This document shows, one piece after another, positions 24,764-33,113 of a DNA stretch of 64,000 bases; the first letter of the stretch is position 1, and every line of letters begins with the position of its first letter. The stretch covers positions 1 to 64,000 of the forward strand of contig NZ_LQPS01000047.1 of the NCBI RefSeq assembly GCF_002101885.1, given 5' to 3'. Below the pieces are notes generated by a model that saw only the letters and a program-made list of their open reading frames with translations, was not told the DNA's origin and made no database searches. This stretch comes from Mycolicibacter senuensis. Lineage in GTDB: Bacteria > Actinomycetota > Actinomycetes > Mycobacteriales > Mycobacteriaceae. Both the position numbers and the translations under genes were made by a program.

Positions 24764-24904
24764 TCCGTCTGATGTGTGGACTGCGATAGTGGAGAGTGCA
24801 TTTCCGGCCGGCCGGTCAGGTTCCCCTCGGCATGTCGAGCCCGGGACCGGCCCACGAGGGCGACGACGTCACCACGGCGCTCCCCCGCCGACCAGCCATG
24901 GTCG

Positions 24905-25678
24905 ATGACGAGCGGGACGCCGGCCCTGGGTAGGAGACGCAGTCGGCTCACGGTGTCCGCGGACGCCGTGGCCGGAGTGTGCTTGCTGCACGCCGTCGGC
25001 AGGCTGGACAGCGGCACCTACCTCGAAGTCCGCAACTGCGTGATCAAAGCGGCGCTGGATGAACCGCTGGCGGTGCTGGTCGACGTCGGCGGCCTGGAAG
25101 TGCCGGCGCCGTCGGCCTGGTCGGTGTTCACCAGCGCACGTTGGCATGTGAGCACCTGGCCCGGCATTCCGGTCGTGCTGATATGCGCCCGACCGGAGAT
25201 GGCGGCGCGGATCGCGCGCACCGGCGTGACCCGCTATGTCCCGGTGCATGCCGATGTGGAGAGCGCTTTGGCGTCGCTGGCAGACCACAGGCAGCCCCGT
25301 CGCCGGGCCCGGATCGAGCTGCCGCAGCGCCTCAGCAGTTTGCGCGACGCCCGCGCCTTCGTCGGCGGGTGGCTGGTGAACTGGTCACTGGAGCAGCTGA
25401 CACCGACCGCCAAGGTGATCGTCGATGCGTTGGTGGAGAATGTGCTTCGCCATACCGAGAGCGCACCGGTGATCCTGCTGGAGAGCACGGCGGCCACGCT
25501 CACCATCGCCGTCCAAGACACCGACCGCTCCCCGGCGATGCTCCGCGAGGCCGCGGCCGGCTCCCGGCAGTCATCCGGGCTCGCTGTGGTCGGCGCCCTG
25601 TGCCGCGCCTGGGGCAGCAGCCCCACCCCCAGCGGTAAGACGGTATGGGCGGTGGTCGGACCGGAGAACCGGCTCTAG
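24905..25678 (+). CDS. STAS plus HATPase fusion regulator
   Basis: A 257-aa fusion of an anti-anti-sigma (STAS) fold at about residues 15-115 and a degenerate RsbW-type HATPase domain at 130-255. The ATPase N-box is DALVENVLRHTES; the G1 box is reduced to QDTDRSP without the usual DxGxG glycines, so ATP binding is doubtful. The two domains normally sit on separate proteins that bind one another; joining them suggests an internally latched switch. The STAS part has no clear phospho-Ser. I start at ATG 24905 because the open frame upstream to 24776 has no protein-like character. Likely part of the SigF control network. Confidence 0.75.
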   Translation: MTSGTPALGRRRSRLTVSADAVAGVCLLHAVGRLDSGTYLEVRNCVIKAALDEPLAVLVDVGGLEVPAPSAWSVFTSARWHVSTWPGIPVVLICARPEMAARIARTGVTRYVPVHADVESALASLADHRQPRRRARIELPQRLSSLRDARAFVGGWLVNWSLEQLTPTAKVIVDALVENVLRHTESAPVILLESTAATLTIAVQDTDRSPAMLREAAAGSRQSSGLAVVGALCRAWGSSPTPSGKTVWAVVGPENRL

Positions 25679-25697
25679 CGCTCCCGGCGCCGGTGGC

Positions 25698-26399
25698 TCA
25701 CGAACCGACTTCCCGCCGGCCGACCACCTGTTGCGCCACGTCGGCAAGCGGGGTGTTCATGTTCTGCGACAGCCGTTTGAGCAGCTCGAAGGCACGCACC
25801 GCATCGAGGTCGAACCGCTCCATGAGCATCCCCTTGGCCTGCCCGATGACGTCGCGGGAGGCCAGCGCGCTGCGGAACTGCTCGTCGCGGCGCACCATGT
25901 GCCAGGCCAGCGCGGCGTGGGTGGCCAGCATCAGACCCAATTCCACCGCCTCGTCGTCGAAGGCATTGGCGCTCTCGGCGTAAAAGTTCAGGGCTCCGGT
26001 GCTTCCCCGGCCGGTGAACAACTCGAACGCCAGGATGGACCGGATCGGCGTCGTCTCGGCCACCTCCCGGCAGAAGGCCGGCCAACGTTGCTCGCAGCAG
26101 ATGTCGTCCAGCCGAACGAGGTGGTGTTTCCACGCCGCGGTCAGGCACGGCCCCTCCTGGCAACGACGCTGGATGTCATCGAGCGCAACCGGGTACCGGC
26201 CCGTCGCCGACAGCGTCTGCACTTCGGCTTCCGACGTCGTGACGGTGACGCCGGCATGCTGGGCGCAGGGCATATGACCGAGCAGACTCGTCAGCAGCTC
26301 GTCGAGCGGATCGTCTGTATCGGGGTGTGGGCGCTGATCCAGTGTGCGGACGAGGTCCGCCACCTCACGCATCATGTCGTTGCGGTCCGCAACCGCCAT
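25698..26399 (-). CDS. GAF-ANTAR response protein
   Basis: A 233-aa regulator. Residues about 30-165 form a GAF sensor (CAQHAGVTVTTSEAEVQTLSATG, GPCLTAAWK and DDICCEQRWPAFCRE). Residues about 170-225 form an ANTAR RNA-binding domain (ASRDVIGQAKGMLMERFDL, then NMNTPLADVAQQVV). Known mycobacterial GAF-ANTAR proteins act as antiterminators on paired hairpins. The ATG at 26399 is preferred to the upstream in-frame GTG/ATG at 26438 since the extra residues are not domain-like. Convergent with the STAS-ATPase gene, 19 bp apart. No SigF-like site seen. Confidence 0.88.
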   Translation of the reverse strand: MAVADRNDMMREVADLVRTLDQRPHPDTDDPLDELLTSLLGHMPCAQHAGVTVTTSEAEVQTLSATGRYPVALDDIQRRCQEGPCLTAAWKHHLVRLDDICCEQRWPAFCREVAETTPIRSILAFELFTGRGSTGALNFYAESANAFDDEAVELGLMLATHAALAWHMVRRDEQFRSALASRDVIGQAKGMLMERFDLDAVRAFELLKRLSQNMNTPLADVAQQVVGRREVGS

Positions 26400-26477
26400 C
26401 GCATTGCTCCGTCCGAGGCCCCCCTCCAATGGACTCAATGTTCCTCCGATGCCCCGGGTGCGGCAACCGCGTCGGGG

Positions 26478-27704
26478 TCAGTCCTGCCCCGCCGCCCGTG
26501 CCGCGGTGCGGACCGGCGCTCGCACCGGCAGCAGCCGGTCATAGACCCGCAACGTGTCGGTGGCGACGCGCTCCCAGGAGTACCTCGCGCGGGCCCGTTC
26601 CCGGCCGGCGGCGCCGAACGCGGCCGCCCCGCGCCGGTCCCGCAGGATCGCGGTCACCGCGTTGGCACATGCGCGGGGATCCTTCGGCGGGATCAGCAGG
26701 CCGGTCAGGTCGTGGACGACGGTGTCGAGCATGCCGCCCACCGCCGAGGCCACCACCGGCACCCCGCAGGCCATCGCCTCCAGCGGCACGATGCCGAACG
26801 GTTCGTACCACGGCGTGCAGGTCACCACGTCCGCCGACCGCAGCAGCGCCGGCATATCCTCGCGGGCAACCGAACCGTACAGCGAAACCCGGTCCGCCAC
26901 ACCGAGATCGGTGGCCAGTTTCCGCAACCGGCAGGCCTCCGGGACGGTGTCGAGCTCGGCTCGCTCCGGCCCGCCGACGATCACCAGTTCCGCGGCGGGG
27001 ACGGTGGTCAGTGCCTCGATCACGGTGTCGAATCCCTTGCGGGGCACGAACCGTCCGACCGCGACGATGCGGCGCCGCCCCGATCGCGGGGCGGTCGGGC
27101 CGTGCGGGGTGAACCGGTCCACGTCGACACCGCAGGGCACCACCGAGATCCGCAATCGGTCCCGGCCGAGGCGCATCAACTCGAAGACCTCGTCGCTGCA
27201 ACCGGCTGTCACCCAGGTGGCGTCGCGCGCCACCCGGGTCTCCAGCCGCAGTCGCTCGGCGGGACTGGTGTCGCGGTGCCCCTGATGCCGTTGCTTGACC
27301 ACGCCCAGCGCATGGAATGTCTGCACCGTCGGCACCCGGCGGCGTTTGGCGGCCAGTTGGGTGGCGATCCCCGACATCCAGAAATGCGCGTGCGCGATGT
27401 CGGGCCGTTCGCGGTCCCACTGCTGATCCAGGTAACACCCGAACGACCCCATGTACTGCAGCAGTTCATCTTTGGGCACCTGCCGCGCGGGTCCGGCCGG
27501 CACGTGGACCACCGTGTAGCCCTGCTCGGTCTCGACCCGGTCGGGCAGGTCGGGATCGTCGCGGCGGGTGTAGACCTCGACGTCGTGGCCACGGCGGGCC
27601 AGTGCCGCCGACAACTCGGCGACGTGGACGTTCTGGCCGCCGGCGTCGGCTCCGCCGAGCGCGGCGAGCGGGCTGGCGTGTTCGGAAACCATGGCGATCC
27701 TCAT
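26478..27704 (-). CDS. Glycosyltransferase family 4
   Basis: A 408-aa GT-B fold transferase. The N-terminal acceptor half begins MRIAMVSEHASPLAALGGADAGG; the donor half has VGRFVPRKGFDTVIEAL and the GT4 E-x7-E type motif in WYEPFGIVPLEAMACG. NDP-sugar donor and acceptor are unknown. It starts with ATG at 27704 behind GGGGAGG, 19 bp after the stop of the next glycosyltransferase, forming a two-gene operon under the site at 28723-28747. It could act with the heptose/uronate operon nearby, though this is only proximity. Confidence 0.92.
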   Translation of the reverse strand: MRIAMVSEHASPLAALGGADAGGQNVHVAELSAALARRGHDVEVYTRRDDPDLPDRVETEQGYTVVHVPAGPARQVPKDELLQYMGSFGCYLDQQWDRERPDIAHAHFWMSGIATQLAAKRRRVPTVQTFHALGVVKQRHQGHRDTSPAERLRLETRVARDATWVTAGCSDEVFELMRLGRDRLRISVVPCGVDVDRFTPHGPTAPRSGRRRIVAVGRFVPRKGFDTVIEALTTVPAAELVIVGGPERAELDTVPEACRLRKLATDLGVADRVSLYGSVAREDMPALLRSADVVTCTPWYEPFGIVPLEAMACGVPVVASAVGGMLDTVVHDLTGLLIPPKDPRACANAVTAILRDRRGAAAFGAAGRERARARYSWERVATDTLRVYDRLLPVRAPVRTAARAAGQD

Positions 27705-27723
27705 CGCGATCCTCCCCTGGTAG

Positions 27724-28713
27724 TCACGGCCCCGCCGTGCACTGCGCGTCGATGACCCGATCCCACTCCCGCAGGAATCTGTCGAGCCCGAAATGGTCCC
27801 GCGCATAGTCGCGGGCCGCCTTGCCGACCACCTCGGCCAGGTAGCGGTCGGCGACCAGCCCGCGCAGCGCCGTCCGCAAGGTGTCCACGTCGGCGCTGAC
27901 GACGCCCGCCTCGGGGGGGACGACCAGCGGTGCCATGGTCGACGCCACCGCCACCACCGGCATGCCCAGGAACATGGCCTCCAGCAGCGACAAACCCAGC
28001 GACGTCCAGCGCGCGGTGTGCAGGTAGACGCGTCGATGCGCCAGTTCCTTCATCAGCAGCGCGGTTCGCAGGTCGCCGTGACCGGTGACGCCTGCGCAGC
28101 GATGAGCCGGGTCGTTGAGTTCGTCGGTGCCGATCCCCCAGACGTCGACCGGCGCGGACTGCCCGAACGCGCCCAGCAGGTCGGCGCCCACCGTGCGCCA
28201 CCGTCGCACCGGTTCGTTGATCATGGCGCCCGCCGCGGCGATGTCGCCGGTGTACAGGTGGCCGGGATCGGCGATCCCGTGGTCGATGACCGTGGTGGGG
28301 GCGCGGCCGTTGTCCCACATCAGCCGGTTGAAGTCGGTGACGTGGATCAGCGGGATGTCGTCGCGGTCGGCGATCGGGTGCAGGCTCTCCACCACGAACG
28401 GCCGCGGCGTGTTGTGCTCGACGTAGACCGCGGGAACGTCGATACCGGGCCGACGGCCCAGCAGCCGCGCAGCCAGTTCCAGTTCGTGCGGGCGCTGCAG
28501 CACCACCAGGTCGACGTCCTGGTCGTGCAGTTCGCCCAACGGGATCTCCACGGCCTGCGGCCAGTCGCGCCCGCACAGGCCGCGACCGTCGGGGTCGTGT
28601 GGAGAGTCGACCGGAATGAGGTAGCGGTGTCCGCCGGCGACGAAGGAGTCCATCCAGGAGCCGTGCACGTGCCAGACGAGTACCGAACGCCGGGTGGTCA
28701 GCGGAAACGCCAT
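27724..28713 (-). CDS. Glycosyltransferase (GT-B, GT4-like)
   Basis: A 329-aa protein with an N-terminal SVLVWHVHGSWMDSFVAGGHRYLIP and a C-terminal TARWTSLGLSLLEAMFLGMPVVAVAST, which is the donor-binding motif of GT4-like enzymes. It is shorter than typical GT4 proteins, mostly in the acceptor half. It opens a two-gene operon with the GT4 at 26478. The start ATG at 28713 is only 9 bp from a SigF-like -10, so the mRNA would be nearly leaderless. Confidence 0.87.
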   Translation of the reverse strand: MAFPLTTRRSVLVWHVHGSWMDSFVAGGHRYLIPVDSPHDPDGRGLCGRDWPQAVEIPLGELHDQDVDLVVLQRPHELELAARLLGRRPGIDVPAVYVEHNTPRPFVVESLHPIADRDDIPLIHVTDFNRLMWDNGRAPTTVIDHGIADPGHLYTGDIAAAGAMINEPVRRWRTVGADLLGAFGQSAPVDVWGIGTDELNDPAHRCAGVTGHGDLRTALLMKELAHRRVYLHTARWTSLGLSLLEAMFLGMPVVAVASTMAPLVVPPEAGVVSADVDTLRTALRGLVADRYLAEVVGKAARDYARDHFGLDRFLREWDRVIDAQCTAGP

Positions 28714-28722
28714 AACCGCTTG

Positions 28723-28747
28723 TTACCCGCGGTCCTCGGCGCTAAAC
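28723..28747 (-). promoter_or_regulatory. SigF-like promoter, glycosyltransferase pair
   Basis: On the minus strand GTTT (28744-28747), 15 bp, GGGTAA (28723-28728), 9 bp from the ATG at 28713. Confidence 0.78.
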
Positions 28748-28999
28748 GTCGAAAAGGTCCTCGAAGCGGTTTGCTGCAAGGCAATTCGCCACGAGTTCAT
28801 CGCAGCACCGTTACCAATCCGTTGCATTGCGGCGAGGAACGGCGTAGGTTCATGGACAGGTTGAGTTCACAGCCACCCGGAAGACGCGTCAAGCACGCAG
28901 ACCAGGGAGGCCCACTCCCTGTTCCTAACCTCGTCCGTGAAGGTGTAACTCGCATCGACGCGATCCCACAGTACGAGTTTCGACTGATGGAGTGATCAA

Positions 29000-29434
29000 A
29001 TGTCCGCTCTGAAAGTGGCCGAGCCGGTGTTCCCGGCACCTCGAATAGATTCCGTCCCGACGTCCGACACCTGGGAGAGCCACACCGCCCGGTCCGTCAC
29101 CCGATGGGGGCGTGCCGGCGCGGTGATCAGCGTGGTCGGCGAGCTCGACGCCGCGAACGCCGGCGAACTCGCCGAGCACGTGCACCACTGCGCGACGTCA
29201 TGCCAATGGCTGGTCCTCGACCTCAGTGACTTGGAATTCATTGGCACCGCGGGCTTCTCAGCGTTGCGAAACATCGTCGACCGGTGCGCCGACACCGTGA
29301 CCTACTGCACCACGGTGCCGGGGCCGGCGGTCAGCCGGCTGCTACGAATCTGCGACCCTGCCAACGCGTTGCCGACGACGTCCTCGGTGGCCGAAGCGCT
29401 CTCCGAAGTACCGGGGCTGCGCCGGGTCCACTAA
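29000..29434 (+). CDS. STAS-domain anti-anti-sigma factor
   Basis: A 144-aa single STAS domain protein with a ~35-residue N-terminal extension. The core has VISVVGELDAANAGELAEHV and the loop DLSDLEFIGTAGFSAL, the site phosphorylated in RsbV/SpoIIAA proteins. The usual Ser is Thr here (GTAG), with a second Ser three residues on. By family it binds an RsbW-type kinase and frees the sigma factor. ATG at 29000 behind GGAGTG. Its stop overlaps the stop of the convergent MFS gene (CTAA). The 286-bp region upstream contains no convincing SigF-like site. Confidence 0.88.
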   Translation: MSALKVAEPVFPAPRIDSVPTSDTWESHTARSVTRWGRAGAVISVVGELDAANAGELAEHVHHCATSCQWLVLDLSDLEFIGTAGFSALRNIVDRCADTVTYCTTVPGPAVSRLLRICDPANALPTTSSVAEALSEVPGLRRVH

Positions 29435-30720
29435 GGGTCTCGCCCCTCGACCAGCTCGCGGGCCCGCGCTTCGCTTTCGACCGCGGGCCCCGAGCCGGGC
29501 AGTCGCCTGCCTGCCACCTCCGGGGTGAAGACCAGCGCCAACGCGCCGATCACACCGGCTGCGATCAGCAGGTAGGCCGGCGCCATCGGATTGCCGGTGC
29601 TCGAGACCAGGGCCTCGGCGGCCAGCGGCGTGGTGCCGCCGAACGCCGATACCGACAGGTTGAAGCCGATGGCCAGCGCCCCGTAGCGCACCCGGGTGGG
29701 AAACAGCGCCGGCAGGGTCGCCGGCAGGGTGGCATCGAAGCAGAGCAGCATCGCCCCGATCAGCACCACCCCGGCGAACGCCGCCAGGTAACTGCCGGCG
29801 GAGCGGATCAGCATGAACGCCGGGACCGACAGCGCCACCAGCATGATGGTTCCCGCCCAAAGCACCGGCTTGACGCCGATGTGGTCGGACAATCGCGCCG
29901 TCGGCACCACGGTGGCCATCATCACCAGCAGTGTGAGCACGATCAGCAGCAGCCCGCCGGGGTACGGGATCCGAGCGGAGGTCTGCAGGTAACTGGGCAG
30001 ATACCCGGTGAGCAGGTAATCGGTCACGTTGTAGGCCAGCACCAGGGCGATGCACAGCGCCAGCGGCCGCCACTGTCTGGTGGTGCGACGCAGCTGTGCG
30101 GCGGCGGAGTCGTCGTCACCGGAGCCATCGCCCCGGCCCCCGCCGGACTGCCGGAATGCCGGCGATTCGTCGAGGCGCAGCCGCAGATATAGCGCGGCCA
30201 GCCCCAGCGGGGCGCTGAGCAGCAACGGGATTCGCCATCCCCAGCTGAGCATGGCCTCATCGGAGAGCCCGGTCTGCAGCCCGGTCACCAGCGCGCCGGC
30301 GACGACATAACCGGCCTGCGAACTCAGCGGCAGGAATCCGGCCATCATGCCCCGCTTGTTGTCCGGGGCCTGCTCGCCGACGTAGACCATGGCGCCGACG
30401 TATTCGCCGCCCGCCGAGAAGCCCTGCACCATTCGGGTCGCGATGAGCAGGATCGGCGCCGCGACACCGATGGCGCGGTAGTCGGGCAGCAGCCCGGTGG
30501 CGGTGGTGCCGAGCGTCATCAGCACCAAGGTGGTGACCAGCACCCGTTTGCGCCCGATCCTGTCCCCGAGCGGGCCGAAGACCAACCCGCCCAGCGGACG
30601 CATCGCGAACGCCGCGGCCAGCGTGGCGAAGGCGCCGATCAGGCTGCCGGCACCCGGGTAGAACACCCGCGCGATCGTGGTGGCGAGGTAGCCGTAGACG
30701 CCGAAGTCGTACCACTCCAT
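29431..30720 (-). CDS. MFS transporter, metabolite:H+ symporter type
   Basis: A 12-helix major facilitator of the ProP/KgtP-like group. FMEWYDFGVYGYLA marks helix 1, and GPLGDRIGRKRV is the MFS loop 2-3 motif. It should import an organic acid, betaine or similar solute with protons. The first ATG gives 429 aa, but the frame stays open for 37 codons further, to the TAG of the cutinase gene. Those codons encode RRSIRGTAIGNF, the conserved pre-helix segment of this family. No ATG, GTG or TTG occurs there, so the true start may be a CTG (30826-30828) coupled to the cutinase stop. See finding. Confidence 0.85.
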   Translation of the reverse strand: MEWYDFGVYGYLATTIARVFYPGAGSLIGAFATLAAAFAMRPLGGLVFGPLGDRIGRKRVLVTTLVLMTLGTTATGLLPDYRAIGVAAPILLIATRMVQGFSAGGEYVGAMVYVGEQAPDNKRGMMAGFLPLSSQAGYVVAGALVTGLQTGLSDEAMLSWGWRIPLLLSAPLGLAALYLRLRLDESPAFRQSGGGRGDGSGDDDSAAAQLRRTTRQWRPLALCIALVLAYNVTDYLLTGYLPSYLQTSARIPYPGGLLLIVLTLLVMMATVVPTARLSDHIGVKPVLWAGTIMLVALSVPAFMLIRSAGSYLAAFAGVVLIGAMLLCFDATLPATLPALFPTRVRYGALAIGFNLSVSAFGGTTPLAAEALVSSTGNPMAPAYLLIAAGVIGALALVFTPEVAGRRLPGSGPAVESEARARELVEGRDP

Positions 30721-30831
30721 GAAGTTGCCGATGGCGGTGCCCCGGATGGAGCGCCGAACCTCGGCGGGATCGGCGACCCGGATCTGGTCGCGCCGCCAGC
30801 GCCGGCGACGGCGGCTGCGGCCGGCCAGCGT

Positions 30832-31536
30832 CTATCCCAGCCGGCTCTGCAGCCGGTGAGCGGCGAAGTCGGCCCCCTGTTCGACCATCGTGGCGTCATC
30901 TCCGGCGTAGCTGTCATGCGCGGCGAAGTTCAGCCCCTCGGAGCAGACCGCGTCCTCCGGCGCGCAGACCTGCAAGGTCTTGGCCTGGTATGACGGGCCG
31001 ATCGCGATCGTGGGTTCCTTGAGGAACTGCATCGCCCGCTCGTTGGGCATCGCGAAGAGCACGACCGCGGCCACGTGTTCGGCGACATCGGGATCCAGCG
31101 GCTTGGGCACCGTCGCCGGGTCGACGCCCTCGGGTACCTGCGCCGAGGTGACGAAGCCCATCACCGCGGCGCCCTGCGAGTAGCCGCCCAGCACCATCTT
31201 GGTTTGGGGACAGGTGGTCGCCCGCGAGACCACGTGCGCACCCGCGTCCCGAATACCGTCGACACCGGTGCCCCACTGGTCGGTGGCCGGGTAGTCGACC
31301 GCATAGACCGACAACGGGCGCGGGGCCAGCCGGGTGCTCAGTGCGCTGACGAATGCCTGTCCGGTGGGCCCGACGCCGGGCGGCTCACCGGTTCCGCGCG
31401 CGAACACCAGCTCGGTATCGGGACAAGGCTGGGCGCTCGCATCGGGAACGCCGTGGGTGAAAAGAATTGCGGCACCGGCAGCGGATGCTGTCATCACCAG
31501 AGGGCCGATGCGATTACGGGAGCCAAGCGCGGACAT
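30832..31536 (-). CDS. Secreted cutinase family esterase
   Basis: A 234-aa alpha/beta-hydrolase of the mycobacterial cutinase-like (Culp) group, acting outside the membrane on esters or phospholipids. A signal peptide ends near residue 35 (PDASA before QPCPD). The catalytic Ser is in LGGYSQG (Ser120); the Asp and His lie in CAPEDAVC and AAHDSYAG. Cys pairs typical of cutinases are present. ATG at 31536 is preferred to 31557 (MVGTYTDM). The MFS frame begins directly after its stop. Confidence 0.92.
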   Translation of the reverse strand: MSALGSRNRIGPLVMTASAAGAAILFTHGVPDASAQPCPDTELVFARGTGEPPGVGPTGQAFVSALSTRLAPRPLSVYAVDYPATDQWGTGVDGIRDAGAHVVSRATTCPQTKMVLGGYSQGAAVMGFVTSAQVPEGVDPATVPKPLDPDVAEHVAAVVLFAMPNERAMQFLKEPTIAIGPSYQAKTLQVCAPEDAVCSEGLNFAAHDSYAGDDATMVEQGADFAAHRLQSRLG

Positions 31537-31803
31537 GTCGGTGTAGGTGCCCACCACGGCTGCGGCTCAAACCGCGAATCTCAATTTTTTCTTCCGCGCC
31601 GGTCTCTGGACAACGGTCCCCCACTTTGTTAAGACAAGAAGGTTAGGTGTGGTGTCTTCAGACTGTAGGGCAACCATCCGCGGTGTCTCATGATGCCGAG
31701 GTATGAAAAACCAAAGCCGCACGGGCCCTGTGTCGATCTCTCCCCTCTGGCGCACCCGGCCGACTGGCCTTGGCGCTCGGATGTGTGCGAAAGGGGAGAA
31801 CAA
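31537..31803. other. Intergenic region between cutinase and antigen 85-like genes
   Basis: This 267-bp divergent region must hold both promoters, but I see no strong one. A weak SigF-like arrangement on the minus strand (GTTT, 16 bp, GGGCAC at 31547-31572) is 11 bp from the cutinase start. Nothing convincing is visible for the plus-strand gene beyond AAGGGGAG before its ATG. Confidence 0.3.
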
Positions 31804-32739
31804 ATGTGGAACAACACGAAGCGTCGGCGCAAGGTCACACACGCCGCCGCGGCGGCGGCAATGCTGCCGGGACTGATCGGCCTGGGAGCGGCCGCGCCGG
31901 CCGGCGCCGCCGCTCCGGAATTCCTCTCGGTGCCATCGCCGAGCATGGGCCACAACATCACCGTCGAATTCCAGGGCGGCGGCGCGCCGGCGGTCTACCT
32001 GCTCGACGGCCTGCGGGCCCGCGAAGACCGCAGCGGCTGGGACATCGAAACGCCGGCGTTCAACGAGTACAGCGGTTCCGGGATCTCGGTGGTGGCGCCG
32101 GTCGGCGGACGTTCCAGCTTCTACACCGACTGGTACGGGTCGGCCAACGGCCAGACCTACAAGTGGGAGACATTTCTGACCAGTGAGCTGCCGAGTTTCC
32201 TGGCCGGCCGAGGCGTGCGCTCCACCCGCAACGCGGTGGTCGGCGTTTCGATGTCCGGATCCTCGGCGCTCATCCTGGCGGCCTACCATCCGCAGCAATT
32301 CGCTTACGCCGCCTCGCTTTCGGCGCTGCTGACCCCGTCCAGCGGCAACGGCCCGATGCTGATCGGAATGGCCATGAACGACGAGGGCGGCTTCAACCCG
32401 CAGGACATGTGGGGGCCGACCGGCAGCGCGGGCTGGCAGCGCAACGATCCGACGGTCCAGGCCGGACGACTGGCGGGCGCCAATACCCGGCTGTGGGTCT
32501 ACAGCGGCAACGGCACCCCGTCGGAGATCGGCGAAGGCAGCCTGCCGGGTCAGGTGATCGAGCAGGTGGTCATGGAAAGCAACAACGCCTTTCGGGGCGC
32601 CTACACCGGCGCGGGCGGCCACAACGCGACCTTCAACCTCGACACCAACGGGGTACACAGCTGGGGTTACTGGAACGCGCAGTTGGTGGCGATGAAGCCG
32701 GACATGCAGCGCACGTTGGGGGCCGGCGGCCAGGTCTGA
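31804..32739 (+). CDS. Antigen 85-family esterase/mycolyltransferase
   Basis: A 311-aa secreted protein of the FbpA/B/C family, which transfers mycolic acids to trehalose or arabinogalactan at the cell surface. A basic, Ala-rich signal peptide ends near residue 37 (APAGAAA). Mature motifs: EDRSGWDIETPAFNEY, SSFYTDWYG, TYKWETFLTSELP and the nucleophile Ser151 in GVSMSGSS, with GGHNATF and THSWGYW-like end carrying Glu/His partners. The Cys pair that forms the known disulfide loop in some paralogues is absent (YGSANGQTYKWE), as in FbpC-type proteins. Start ATG at 31804. Confidence 0.93.
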   Translation: MWNNTKRRRKVTHAAAAAAMLPGLIGLGAAAPAGAAAPEFLSVPSPSMGHNITVEFQGGGAPAVYLLDGLRAREDRSGWDIETPAFNEYSGSGISVVAPVGGRSSFYTDWYGSANGQTYKWETFLTSELPSFLAGRGVRSTRNAVVGVSMSGSSALILAAYHPQQFAYAASLSALLTPSSGNGPMLIGMAMNDEGGFNPQDMWGPTGSAGWQRNDPTVQAGRLAGANTRLWVYSGNGTPSEIGEGSLPGQVIEQVVMESNNAFRGAYTGAGGHNATFNLDTNGVHSWGYWNAQLVAMKPDMQRTLGAGGQV

Positions 32740-32742
32740 TAC

Positions 32743-33086
32743 TCAGGACGGCCCGGCCCGCAACGCGGCTTCGGCAGCCGAGGCGATGCCGTGGTGCCAG
32801 GGCTCGCCGTGGCCGGGCAGCACGAACAGCGCGCCGGCGGGGTACTGGTCGGCAGCGTGCACGAACACCGGCACCTGCCACCGGCCGCGGGCCCGCTTGG
32901 CCGAACCGACATGGTCGAAGTGGGCGTGGGTCAACACCACCGCCCGCACGTCACCGGTCTGGCGGCCGAGTCGTTCCAGCGCGGTCTCCAGGTGGCCGGC
33001 AGGCCGGTGTCGACGACGGTGACACCGCTGTCGTCCTCGATCAGGTAGACGTTGACCGCCGCGCCGGTGAACGCCGTCGGCGACAT
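32743..33086 (-). pseudogene. Broken metallo-beta-lactamase fold hydrolase
   Basis: The 5' part starting at ATG 33086 reads MSPTAFTGAAVNVYLIEDD and on to TVVDTGLP. The frame then shifts by one base near 32995-33001 and continues as HLETALERLGRQTGDV with the zinc-binding THAHFDHVG motif. Beyond VFVHAADQ the sequence jumps directly to the C-terminal VLPGHGEPW motif, so the middle of the fold, including further metal ligands, is missing. A frameshift plus an internal deletion makes it a pseudogene rather than a sequencing artefact alone. It lies 27 bp after the DUF6131-like gene on the same strand. Confidence 0.75.
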
Positions 33087-33113
33087 CGCGTTCCAGCACG
33101 GCTGCCATGGCGG

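Noticed and set aside
24776..24904. 43-codon N-terminal extension of the STAS-ATPase frame
   Set aside because: Low-complexity Arg/Ser/Pro residues without domain character; likely untranslated leader.
25731..27755. Plus-strand 674-codon open frame
   Set aside because: Antisense to the GAF-ANTAR and GT4 genes, both of which have clear domains.
28852..28995. 47-codon ORF just before the STAS gene
   Set aside because: No ribosome site and no recognisable features; ends 4 bp before the STAS start. A leader peptide is possible but unsupported.
31547..31572. GTTT-16-GGGCAC upstream of the cutinase
   Set aside because: The -10 has two mismatches to GGGTAT, so I did not list it as a promoter.
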